NCBI GenBank assembly: GCA_964399955.1
Contig: CAYNST010000156.1
Coordinates: 1 to 6,579 of the forward strand
Length of the DNA stretch: 6,579 nt
Direction: 5' to 3'
Origin: CAYNST01 sp964399955
Lineage (GTDB): Bacteria; Pseudomonadota; Gammaproteobacteria; Pseudomonadales; Cellvibrionaceae
Shown: one piece after another, positions 1-6,527 of the stretch
Position numbering within the stretch: the first letter of the stretch is position 1
Layout of the letters: the number at the start of each line of letters is the position of its first letter
Notes under the pieces: model-generated
Told to the model about the DNA's origin: nothing
Database searches by the model: none
What the model saw: only the letters and a program-made list of their open reading frames with translations
Position numbers and translations under genes: made by a program

Positions 1-747
1 TTCGGTTTGGTATTCCATTTCCGGCTCAGGCTCGGTCAGGTATTCCTCTTCCGGCTCCAGGTTTTGCTCCGGCAGCGGCGTCAGGCCCAAAATCACATCC
101 GACTCGGAGGCGGCATCGGGCTCCAGCGCGTCCGGGCCCTGGTCGTACCGGTCGGGTTCCGCCGCCAGCCCGTCGCCAACAAATTGCTGCGCTCTGCGCT
201 TCGCCGCACCGTGGGTCTCGGCCGCTTGACCGGAGGCGGGCTCCAGCCAGTCGTCGTCCTCGTGAACGGGTTGCTCCCAGTCGCAGTCAAGTCGGCGCGC
301 AGCCGGCTTGCCCGCCCAGGCGCGCTGCTCGTCGGCGTCTGCCGTTTCGCTGTCCAGGTCGCTGAGGTTGCCGATCACCGGCTCCCTTGCACCCGTCTTG
401 GCCCCCCGGCCGCCGCCCCGCTCCGCAGAGGCTGCCTCCAGGGTCGGCTTGGCGGCACGCACGGCGGGTCGGGCGGGCGCACCCCGTGTTTTCTTGGATG
501 CCGCATGCGTTTCTTTGAGGTTCTTGTAGATGTCGTGAACGTCGTCCGGATCGCGGTAACCTGCCACCCGTGCACCACCGCTGGGAAACTCGCTGGGCAG
601 GTGTAAATCCGCATTGGCATCCGGATCATCATCTTCGCCTTCGTTCAGTTTCAGTGAGTTTCTACGGTGTGCGCGCATACGCCGCAAACCGTCCAGGGCA
701 ATGCCCAATATCAGCAGAATAACAATAACCAGTAACCAATCACGCAT
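1..747 (-). CDS. zipA: Cell division protein ZipA, N-terminal part (3' end outside window)
   Basis: ZipA is a bitopic inner-membrane protein that tethers FtsZ to the membrane and helps recruit the divisome. The frame is open for 249 codons from the ATG at 747 to the window edge. Residues 4-20 (starting DWLLVIVILLI) form one membrane segment at the extreme N-terminus, followed by the basic stretch DGLRRMRAHRR, which is the ZipA N-out/C-in layout and resembles pseudomonad ZipA. After about residue 35 the protein is a long charged, Pro/Glu/Asp/Ala-rich, low-complexity linker, as expected for the ZipA spacer. The globular C-terminal FtsZ-binding domain is not in the window, so the call rests on the anchor, the linker and the position directly after smc. 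A GGAAAGG ribosome-binding candidate (758-764) starts right after the smc stop, 10 nt before the ATG. The gene is probably co-transcribed with smc; ligA often follows in this group. Confidence 0.88.
   Translation of the reverse strand, partial: MRDWLLVIVILLILGIALDGLRRMRAHRRNSLKLNEGEDDDPDANADLHLPSEFPSGGARVAGYRDPDDVHDIYKNLKETHAASKKTRGAPARPAVRAAKPTLEAASAERGGGRGAKTGAREPVIGNLSDLDSETADADEQRAWAGKPAARRLDCDWEQPVHEDDDWLEPASGQAAETHGAAKRRAQQFVGDGLAAEPDRYDQGPDALEPDAASESDVILGLTPLPEQNLEPEEEYLTEPEPEMEYQTE
4..63 (-). repeat. Imperfect tandem 30-bp repeat in the zipA linker
   Basis: Two adjacent 30-bp units (4-33 and 34-63) share the blocks GGTATTCC and TTCCGGCTC at the same spacing, with about eight mismatches by eye. 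On the coding strand they encode an acidic decapeptide repeat, EPEEEYLTEP followed by EPEMEYQTE. The repeat may continue beyond the left edge. It lies in the disordered ZipA spacer, where length variation is tolerated. Confidence 0.55.
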
Positions 748-764
748 GGAATTTCAACCTTTCC

Positions 765-3700
765 TCACACAGCCGCAAGTTCTGCAGCCTCTTCTACATC
801 GACAGTAACAATCCGCGACACGCCAGGTTCATGCATGGTGACGCCCATCAACTGATGGGCCATCTCCATGGCAATCTTGTTGTGCGTAATGTATATGAAT
901 TGCACCTGGGAGGACATCTCTTCCACCATTCGTGCGTATCGACCTACATTGGCATCGTCCAGCGGCGCATCCACTTCATCCAACATACAGAAAGGTGCCG
1001 GATTCAAACGGAATATAGAAAACACCAGCGCGATTGCCGTCAGCGCCTTTTCGCCCCCGGAGAGCAAGTGTATGGTGCTGTTGCGCTTGCCGGGGGGCCT
1101 GGCCATGATGGCAATACCGGTGTCTAACAGATCTTCGCCGGTCAACTCCAGTGTGGCGCTGCCTCCACCGAACACCTTGGGAAAAAGCGCCTGCAAACCG
1201 CTGTTTATTTGGTCAAAGGTTTCTTTGAAGCGGTTTCGGGTTTCCCGATCAATCTTGCGGATAGCATTTTCGAGCGTTTCCAAGGCTTCTTGCAAGTCGT
1301 GGTTTTGCGCGTCGAGATATCCCTTACGCTCGGATTCAATTTTGTATTCATCAATGGCTGCCAAGTTGATGGCGCCCAGACGAGCAATTCGCGCTCCTAT
1401 TTGTTCAAGCTCCTGATTTAGTTGACGCTCATCGGCGTCCTGCGCCAGGGTTGCCAGAACGTCTTGCAGTTCAAACTGATCATCAACCAACTGCTGGCGC
1501 AGCCCCCCCGCCTGTGTATCCAGATGCTGGGCTTCAAGCCGATGTCGCTCAAGATCGCCGCGCAGCCTCTGCAACAGTTGCTCGGTGGCCTGCCGCTGTT
1601 TTTCGCTTTGTCGCAAAGCCTGCTCGGTAGCGTCCAGCTCGGTGCGCGCCTGCGTCAGCTGGCTCTCTACCCGCAAACGCTGTTCGAGCAAGGCTTCAAG
1701 CTCCAGTTGCTGGTCCTCCACCGGCTCTCGGCTTTCTTCCAGGGCTAGATACAGGGCTTGGCGACGCGCAGCCAAAGTGGTGCTCTGCTCGCGCAGCCGC
1801 TCAAGCGCGTGCTGCACTGCCCCGAGCTGGGTTTTGATGGATTGGCTGCGCAAGGCTAACTCATGAACACGGTCTTTGTCTTGCCGGGCCCTTTGACGAA
1901 TGGCGTCCAGTGCGTCTCGCAGGCGTTCTCGGCGAGCCGTCAATTGCTCCCTCATTCCGGTATCCTGCTCCATGGCCTCTATTGCCTGCTCAAGTTCCGC
2001 GCGCGCTTCAGCCAAAGATTCGGCCTCCAGCGCCAACTGCTCGCGTGTGTCGCGCGCCTCTGCATCGGCTCGCCGGCGTCGCTCTACAACCTGCTCCACC
2101 TTGGCCGCCAACGCACTGTGGCTGCTTTTTACATCGCTTTGCTTACGTACAATAGCCTCGGCCTGAATCCGCGCTTCCTCCCGCTGCTGCTCGTTGTCGC
2201 GCAGCGCTGCCACACACTGCTGCAGCGCCTGCTCAAACGACTCAACCTCCTGCGCCTGCCGAATCTGCGCCAGGCTAACTTGTTCCAGCTCTTTGGCTCG
2301 CGCCAATACGCCACCGGCAGAATCTTCGTCTTTGCACAGTCGCAACCAGTTGACGCCCAGCCACAGGCCGTCCCGCGTCACCACCGACTCACCCGGCTTT
2401 AGCTGCCGGCGTATTTGCAGCGCAGCCGTTAGATTGTCCGCAGCCAGAATGCCTGTCAACAGCGGTGCAACCGCCAGGGGAGCGCTGACCTTGCCCGCAA
2501 GCGTCGCCACCGACGGTTGGAGCTGAGGCAAGAGTGCGTCTGCATCTATCAGCATCAACCGCCCGCGCTCCTGCCCGGCGAGGGACTCCGCGTAGGCATC
2601 CACGGATTTAACGCATACGGCTTGCAAACCGGCTCCCAGCACCACTTCCACAGCTTTTTCCCAGCCGGGCTCGACCTGTATCTGCTCAGCCAAGCGGCGC
2701 GCTTGCTCAAGGTCATTCAGTTTCAGCCAGTGGTTGCTGGCGTCACCGGTTGGATTGAGAGCGGCCTGCTGCAATGCCTCCAGCGATGCCAGTCGGCCCT
2801 TGGACGACTGATAAGCCTGACGCGCCTGGTTCAACTCGCTGCTCAGCCGCTGCTCTTCAGCTCGCTGACGGGCGAGCTGATCACTGCAATCAGCCAGCAC
2901 CCTTTGGCGATCCTCCAGTTGCGCCTCGAACTCAAGTAGCAGCTCGGCGTATTCGGATATCTGCTCCTCGGCCTCGTCGACGACCAGGTGCTGTTTTTCC
3001 TGCTCCAGCTTGCGCAACCGCTCCAACAAACGCTGTTGCACCTGCTCCAGATGCTGTATGCGCGACTGCTGTACCTCTGCGCGCTGGCGGGGCAGGGCCG
3101 CGCTTTGATGAAAGTCGTCCCAATCCTGCTGCCAGGCCTGCATGGCCTCCTCCGCCAGCAGCAACTGCTCGGCGGAGCTTTGCTCGGCCTCCTGCAGCAG
3201 GGCAAGTTCTGGCTCAAGCTCCAACAGCTCTGCCTGCCAGTCCTCCACCTTTTGGGTATCCGCCTGCAGGAGCTCTTCGGCTTGAGCGGCATCACGCGCT
3301 GTTTGCTCCAGGTCGCGCTGCAATTGGCTCTCTCGCTCCTGCACGTGCTTGATGGTCTGTTCGAGCCGGGCAATGTCGGCACCGACGGAATAAAACCGCG
3401 CCTGTACCTGATTAAACCGCTCCGCCAGGTCGGACTGTCGGGCGCGCTCGGTTTCCATGCCGGAATCGCGATTGACCTGTTCTGTCACCGCCGCCTCAAC
3501 CTGCAGCTCCAGCTCGGTGATGGCGCGGTGCTTCTGCTCGGACTGCTGCCTGATATCCCGGTAACGAACCCCCTGCAGCTGCGCCTTGAGTTGCCGCTCG
3601 GTTTGTTTCAGCTCACGGTATTTCTCTGCGGATTGCGCCTGACGCTCCAGGCGCTGCAGCTGTCTCTCCAATTCGTCTCGGATGTCGGTGAGACGTTCAA

Positions 3701-4271
3701 GATTCTCCTGCGTGCGGCGCATGCGGCTTTCTGTTTCCCGGCGACGCTCCTTGTATTTGGAGATGCCCGCCGCCTCTTCGACATAGACGCGCAGGTCCTC
3801 GGGCCTCGCCTCGATCAACCGCGAAATCATGCCTTGCTCAATGATGGCGTAGCTTCGCGGTCCCAGACCTGTACCCAGGAAAATATCAGTAATGTCTCGG
3901 CGGCGGCATTTATTGCCGTTTAGGTAGTAGAGATTCTGACCGTCCCGGGTGACTTTTCGACGGATGGCAATTTCGGCGTAACTGGCGTACTCCCCAAGGA
4001 TCTTGCCGTCAGAATTGTCAAAGACCAGCTCAATAGACGCCTGGCCAATAGGCTTGCGGGTGTTGGAGCCATTGAATATCACATCAGTCATGGCTTCGCC
4101 GCGCAAATTCTTGGCGGAAGACTCACCCATGACCCAGCGCACCGCATCAATGATATTGGATTTGCCGCAGCCATTCGGGCCAACAACGGCGGACAGATTG
4201 CTGGGGAAATTAACCGTGGTTGGATCGACGAAGGATTTGAAACCTGCCAGCTTGATACTTTTTAACCGCAT
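765..4271 (-). CDS. smc: Chromosome partition protein SMC
   Basis: SMC is the ABC-type ATPase of bacterial condensin. It forms a V-shaped dimer, binds ScpA/ScpB kleisin subunits and organises the nucleoid for segregation. The product is 1168 residues, normal for the family. Order: N-terminal head with Walker A GPNGCGKSN at residues 31-39, the RGE loop near 57-59, and the conserved EEAAGI at 165-170; coiled coil about 171-500, rich in Glu, Gln, Arg and Leu; hinge about 505-660; return coiled coil about 661-960; then GAINLAAIDEY at 966-976, ABC signature LSGGE at 1070-1074, Walker B FCMLDE at 1094-1099, D-loop PLDDAN at 1103-1108, and the switch histidine in THNK at 1129-1132. All ATPase motifs are intact. 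The ATG at 4271 gives the canonical MRLKSIKLAGFKSF start; the open frame runs 61 codons further upstream but that stretch is not SMC-like. No good Shine-Dalgarno precedes the ATG. ScpA/ScpB are not in the window. zipA follows 17 bp downstream. Confidence 0.98.
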   Translation of the reverse strand: MRLKSIKLAGFKSFVDPTTVNFPSNLSAVVGPNGCGKSNIIDAVRWVMGESSAKNLRGEAMTDVIFNGSNTRKPIGQASIELVFDNSDGKILGEYASYAEIAIRRKVTRDGQNLYYLNGNKCRRRDITDIFLGTGLGPRSYAIIEQGMISRLIEARPEDLRVYVEEAAGISKYKERRRETESRMRRTQENLERLTDIRDELERQLQRLERQAQSAEKYRELKQTERQLKAQLQGVRYRDIRQQSEQKHRAITELELQVEAAVTEQVNRDSGMETERARQSDLAERFNQVQARFYSVGADIARLEQTIKHVQERESQLQRDLEQTARDAAQAEELLQADTQKVEDWQAELLELEPELALLQEAEQSSAEQLLLAEEAMQAWQQDWDDFHQSAALPRQRAEVQQSRIQHLEQVQQRLLERLRKLEQEKQHLVVDEAEEQISEYAELLLEFEAQLEDRQRVLADCSDQLARQRAEEQRLSSELNQARQAYQSSKGRLASLEALQQAALNPTGDASNHWLKLNDLEQARRLAEQIQVEPGWEKAVEVVLGAGLQAVCVKSVDAYAESLAGQERGRLMLIDADALLPQLQPSVATLAGKVSAPLAVAPLLTGILAADNLTAALQIRRQLKPGESVVTRDGLWLGVNWLRLCKDEDSAGGVLARAKELEQVSLAQIRQAQEVESFEQALQQCVAALRDNEQQREEARIQAEAIVRKQSDVKSSHSALAAKVEQVVERRRRADAEARDTREQLALEAESLAEARAELEQAIEAMEQDTGMREQLTARRERLRDALDAIRQRARQDKDRVHELALRSQSIKTQLGAVQHALERLREQSTTLAARRQALYLALEESREPVEDQQLELEALLEQRLRVESQLTQARTELDATEQALRQSEKQRQATEQLLQRLRGDLERHRLEAQHLDTQAGGLRQQLVDDQFELQDVLATLAQDADERQLNQELEQIGARIARLGAINLAAIDEYKIESERKGYLDAQNHDLQEALETLENAIRKIDRETRNRFKETFDQINSGLQALFPKVFGGGSATLELTGEDLLDTGIAIMARPPGKRNSTIHLLSGGEKALTAIALVFSIFRLNPAPFCMLDEVDAPLDDANVGRYARMVEEMSSQVQFIYITHNKIAMEMAHQLMGVTMHEPGVSRIVTVDVEEAAELAAV

Positions 4272-4303
4272 GACAAATCGCTTATGCCGTAGCCATAGGA
4301 GTT

Positions 4304-4325
4304 GCCCGATCTTGATGCATCGGGC
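4304..4325 (-). repeat. Inverted repeat in the smc leader
   Basis: GCCCGAT (4304-4310) and ATCGGGC (4319-4325) are perfect 7-bp complementary arms around an 8-nt loop. The repeat lies about 33 nt upstream of the smc start, within the predicted 5' leader. No T-run follows on either strand, so it is not a standard intrinsic terminator. It could be an RNA hairpin affecting smc translation or stability, an operator, or chance. Confidence 0.5.
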
Positions 4326-4346
4326 GCCCCATCTCAGTGAAAGCGA

Positions 4347-4376
4347 ATTGTAACCGTATGAAGTCGCCCAGGTTAA
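4347..4376 (-). promoter_or_regulatory. Candidate sigma-70 promoter for smc-zipA
   Basis: On the minus strand, TTAACC (4376-4371) is separated by 18 bp from TACAAT (4352-4347), matching the -35 consensus at 4 of 6 and the -10 at 5 of 6 positions. The -35 box overlaps the ccmI stop codon. Initiation would be near 4340, giving a leader of about 70 nt that contains the inverted repeat. This would allow smc-zipA to be expressed apart from ccmI. Based on consensus matching by eye only. Confidence 0.45.
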
Positions 4377-5653
4377 GGAATTTGTGAGTCTATCAGCAAT
4401 TGAACCGGGCCATCCTGTTCGGCAGCCGTGATCGGCCCTTTGGCTGCCTGCCAATCGCCGGATTTAGGCGAGGGGTCGCCGGATCGAGAAACCCTGGCAA
4501 GTATTTCCAGTTGCGGAAAGCTGTCAATGGTCATGCCGGGTGCCATGGCTGAGCCGGCATCCAATACTATCTCCGTGGGCAGATCCGCCACGGTGATGCG
4601 CTGTATGGCCAAGGGCATCCTGGGGCCCTGCCACGCCCGTGCATATACGAACACAGTGACCTCAGGGCCAACCTTGACGGAATCCGCCAGGGCCACCTGA
4701 ACGGTTATTGAACTGCCCGCTGCATCGGCATCACCCGCTTGTTGGCCTTGCGGCGCGCCGGGCCCGGGGGAAGCGGCTGGCTGGTCGGCGCTTTGCCCGG
4801 CCGAGGCCAGTGCCCGCTCGGCATTGGCTATGCCGTTCAGATACCCTTGAGCAACACGTGAATTGGGATCCATTTGGCTGACCGCCATTTTCCAATATCG
4901 GATAGCGCCGGTAAGATCCCCTTGGTTTTTTGCGTCAATGCCGGCGAGGCCCAGCATCTCAGGCAACATCGGCGCCAGGGTCAGCGCCTGCTGGGTGTAC
5001 TCGCGAACCTCTGGCGTAACCACGTTGCCCGCCCGGTAGAACAGCGCCTGAGCCAGGTTGGATATCACCCGCGGAGAGTTTGGTACCTGCTCCAGTATTT
5101 TTTTGTAGGCATCCACTGTCATGTCAAAATCCTGCAGCGCCATGGAAGTCTGCGCCAGCAGATTGCGCAACTGCAGGTTGTCCGGTGTTTGCTGCAAGCG
5201 TGCCTGAACTTTAACCACCAGTTCGCGCATGCGCCTGTTGTAATCTTCCTGGGTGCTAGCCTCGGGCAACTCCTGCAACACTTCATATATGTGCCAATCG
5301 GCTTTGGCGCCGCCGGAATTGTACAAAAACACCGCCACCAAGGGGGTCAACACGGCCACGGCAATAACCAATTGCTTGCCGCCCACCTTTTGCTTAACCG
5401 GTTGCACCATGCCAATTTCATTGGCCAAGGTCTTTCGCAGTTCCAGCTTCAACTCGTCGAACTGAGCCGTGTCAATATCGCCGGCCAGCCTTGCTTTTTC
5501 CAGATCCGCCAAATGCTCTGCGTACAGGTCTGCCTGGGTCTCATCGTAGCCTTCTGGCCCGGCCCATGATTTGCGTTTGAATTTAAGCAGCGGCCAGAGC
5601 ACAAAGCCGATTGCCAAGAGAGTCAAGATGAATGCTACCTGCCAAAACGCCAT
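4373..5653 (-). CDS. ccmI: Cytochrome c maturation protein CcmI
   Basis: CcmI is the apocytochrome c chaperone of System I. It binds the C-terminal helix of apocytochromes in the periplasm and passes them to CcmH and the CcmF heme lyase. From the ATG at 5653 the product is 426 residues. Segments: membrane helix 3-23; cytoplasmic coiled, charged loop about 35-90 containing LEKARLAGDID, typical of the family; second membrane helix about 95-112; TPR-like helical region about 139-285 with repeats around the DAYKKILEQVPNSP and AIRYWKMAV motifs; a Pro/Gly/Ala/Gln linker 284-314; and a C-terminal beta-rich domain 315-426 with VFVYARAWQGPRMPLA and the DLPTEIVLDAGSAM region, matching the conserved CcmI tail. 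An upstream extension is possible (ATG at 5707 or 5782), but the chosen start places the first helix at the N-terminus as usual and has an AAGTGA Shine-Dalgarno-like element 7 nt upstream. It is separated from ccmH by an unusual 169 bp. Confidence 0.93.
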   Translation of the reverse strand: MAFWQVAFILTLLAIGFVLWPLLKFKRKSWAGPEGYDETQADLYAEHLADLEKARLAGDIDTAQFDELKLELRKTLANEIGMVQPVKQKVGGKQLVIAVAVLTPLVAVFLYNSGGAKADWHIYEVLQELPEASTQEDYNRRMRELVVKVQARLQQTPDNLQLRNLLAQTSMALQDFDMTVDAYKKILEQVPNSPRVISNLAQALFYRAGNVVTPEVREYTQQALTLAPMLPEMLGLAGIDAKNQGDLTGAIRYWKMAVSQMDPNSRVAQGYLNGIANAERALASAGQSADQPAASPGPGAPQGQQAGDADAAGSSITVQVALADSVKVGPEVTVFVYARAWQGPRMPLAIQRITVADLPTEIVLDAGSAMAPGMTIDSFPQLEILARVSRSGDPSPKSGDWQAAKGPITAAEQDGPVQLLIDSQIP

Positions 5654-5717
5654 AGAATGTTCACTTATGTCTGTTTGTAATATCCAGCTCACGCTCAAAC
5701 CAGCCATGATTGTGGTT

Positions 5718-5760
5718 AAGAAAAGGCGGGTCTGAGCATGTAAGCTGCTATTTTCGCCTT
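5718..5760 (-). terminator. Possible weak terminator or attenuator between ccmH and ccmI
   Basis: Read on the minus strand, AAGGCG (5760-5755) can pair with CGCCTT (5728-5723), enclosing a small inner AGCA/TGCT stem, and is followed by a TTTTCTT run (5724-5718). The outer stem is only 6 bp and the loop is long, so it would be weak. It could lower ccmI expression relative to ccmH or be a processing site. It may also be coincidental. Confidence 0.28.
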
Positions 5761-5822
5761 GCCCTGCACAACCTGGTCGCAATCTGAACAGCTACGACGA
5801 GCTGAAAAGTTAAGCCTGTTAT

Positions 5823-6305
5823 TTATTTGGTGGAAGAATCACCGTCACCGGCAAAAAGTTTGTTGATGCGGGCTTTTTCCTCATCACTCAGATCCTCAGT
5901 TAACCCAGGTGCGGTCCTGCGCCGCCGCAGTACAATTGCGCCTATCGTCACGCCCCCCGCCAGCATGAAGACGATTGGCGCCGCCCAAAGGGCAATGGTA
6001 TTGCCTTGCACAGGCGGGCGATAAAGCACGAAATCGCCATAGCGGCTAACCATAAAGTCCAGGATTTCAGCATCGGTTTTATCTTCGACAATCAGGCGAT
6101 GCAATTCGCGGCGCAGATCCGTTGCAATTTGCGAGTTGGTGCCGGCGAGGTTCTGATTTTTGCATTTTGGACAGCGGAGCTCCTCGGTGAACTTCTGGTA
6201 GCGCTTGCGGTGATCTTCGGAACTGAATTCGTACACATCGATGGCGGCAAAACTTTGGACTGCGAGCAACACGCCCAAAGCCAAGGCCAATAATGGTTTG
6301 ATCAT
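5823..6305 (-). CDS. ccmH: Cytochrome c maturation protein CcmH (short form, CcmL-type thioreductase)
   Basis: CcmH is a periplasm-facing, membrane-anchored thiol oxidoreductase that keeps or makes the apocytochrome c CXXCH cysteines reduced for heme attachment, working with CcmG and the CcmF/CcmI lyase complex. The product is 160 residues. It has a signal peptide (about 1-20, hydrophobic LLALALGVLLAV with cleavage near QSFA/A), the family signature LRCPKCKNQNLAGTNS with redox cysteines C45 and C48 (coding 6162-6173), a three-helix domain to about residue 95, a membrane helix about 106-126 (LWAAPIVFMLAGG...) and a short cytoplasmic tail after RRRR. In E. coli this domain is fused to CcmI; here the two are separate genes. 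A strong Shine-Dalgarno supports the ATG at 6305. No ccmF or ccmG lies upstream: tRNA genes occupy that side, so ccmH is the first gene of its unit. Confidence 0.95.
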   Translation of the reverse strand: MIKPLLALALGVLLAVQSFAAIDVYEFSSEDHRKRYQKFTEELRCPKCKNQNLAGTNSQIATDLRRELHRLIVEDKTDAEILDFMVSRYGDFVLYRPPVQGNTIALWAAPIVFMLAGGVTIGAIVLRRRRTAPGLTEDLSDEEKARINKLFAGDGDSSTK

Positions 6306-6310
6306 GCAAA

Positions 6311-6319
6311 CTCTCCCTT
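6311..6319 (-). promoter_or_regulatory. Ribosome binding site of ccmH
   Basis: AAGGGAGAG on the minus strand ends 5 nt before the ATG at 6305 and is the clearest Shine-Dalgarno in the window. It fixes the ccmH start. Confidence 0.8.
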
Positions 6320-6345
6320 AGTACCAAGCGGAAATTCGACAGTCG

Positions 6346-6354
6346 ATTATAGCA
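6346..6354 (-). promoter_or_regulatory. Extended -10 promoter candidate for ccmH-ccmI
   Basis: The minus strand reads TGCTATAAT (6354-6346): a perfect TATAAT with the TGn extension. No convincing -35 hexamer lies 16-19 bp upstream, which fits an extended -10 promoter. Initiation would be near 6339, giving a leader of about 33 nt that includes the ribosome binding site. A T7 tract lies about 45-55 bp upstream of that start. Confidence 0.6.
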
Positions 6355-6385
6355 GCACGGTCTGATGCTACGACATTTAGGACTA

Positions 6386-6392
6386 TTTTTTT
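6386..6392. promoter_or_regulatory. T7/A7 tract between divergent promoters, possible UP element
   Basis: A run of seven T on the plus strand lies roughly 45-50 bp from both predicted start sites (about 6339 for ccmH on minus, about 6436 for the tRNAs on plus). This is where an alpha-subunit-binding UP element would sit. Inferred from position and composition only. Confidence 0.35.
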
Positions 6393-6401
6393 ACAGAAGT
6401 A

Positions 6402-6429
6402 TTGACGGCTTGCGCAAATTCGTTAGAAT
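6402..6429 (+). promoter_or_regulatory. Sigma-70 promoter of the tRNA-Val/tRNA-Asp operon
   Basis: TTGACG (6402-6407), a 16-bp spacer, and TAGAAT (6424-6429) match the -35 and -10 consensus at 5 of 6 positions each. The next bases, ACGCCGCTC, form a GC-rich discriminator, typical of stable-RNA promoters repressed by ppGpp in the stringent response. Initiation near 6436 leaves only about 8 nt before the tRNA-Val 5' end. Confidence 0.75.
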
Positions 6430-6443
6430 ACGCCGCTCTTGCA

Positions 6444-6519
6444 GGGTGGTTAGCTCAGCTGGGAGAGCGGCGGCCTTACAAGCCGTAGGTCACAGGTTCG
6501 ATCCCTGTACCACCCACCA
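6444..6519 (+). tRNA. tRNA-Val (anticodon UAC)
   Basis: A 76-nt tRNA including an encoded CCA (6517-6519). The acceptor arms GGGTGGT and ACCACCC pair fully; the D arm is GCTC/GAGC; the anticodon stem GCGGC/GCCGT holds loop CTTACAA with anticodon TAC at 6477-6479, reading GUA and probably other GUN valine codons by wobble; variable loop AGGTC; T arm ACAGG/CCTGT with loop TTCGATC. No abnormal positions are seen. It is the first gene of the operon, with tRNA-Asp 8 nt downstream. Confidence 0.98.
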
Positions 6520-6527
6520 AGTTCCGC

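Noticed and set aside
7..606. Plus-strand open frame of 199 codons at the left edge
   Set aside because: It is the reverse of the low-complexity zipA linker; the minus-strand frame has a membrane anchor and a ribosome binding site and follows smc.
2988..3923. Long plus-strand open frame (311 codons), Leu-rich, inside smc
   Set aside because: It is antisense to the SMC coiled coil. The Leu/Gln richness follows from reading Glu/Gln/Arg/Leu codons backwards, and it has no domain or start signal. The same applies to the plus-strand frames at 868-1416, 1863-2402 and 2774-3352.
4272..4454. 61-codon N-terminal extension of smc
   Set aside because: It overlaps the ccmI 3' end, the translation is not SMC-like, and the canonical MRLKSIKLAGFKSF start is at 4271.
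4874..5569. Plus-strand open frame of 231 codons
   Set aside because: It lies antisense to ccmI, which has clear family motifs and topology. The His/Gln-rich translation looks like a shadow.
5654..5782. 43-codon N-terminal extension of ccmI
   Set aside because: It would put non-hydrophobic sequence before the first membrane helix. The ATG at 5707 lacks a ribosome binding site, while the one at 5653 has a modest one. It cannot be fully excluded.
5789..5804. CAGCT/AGCTG inverted repeat just after ccmH
   Set aside because: Only 5 bp, and the adjacent T-run precedes rather than follows it on the minus strand, so it is not a terminator for ccmH.
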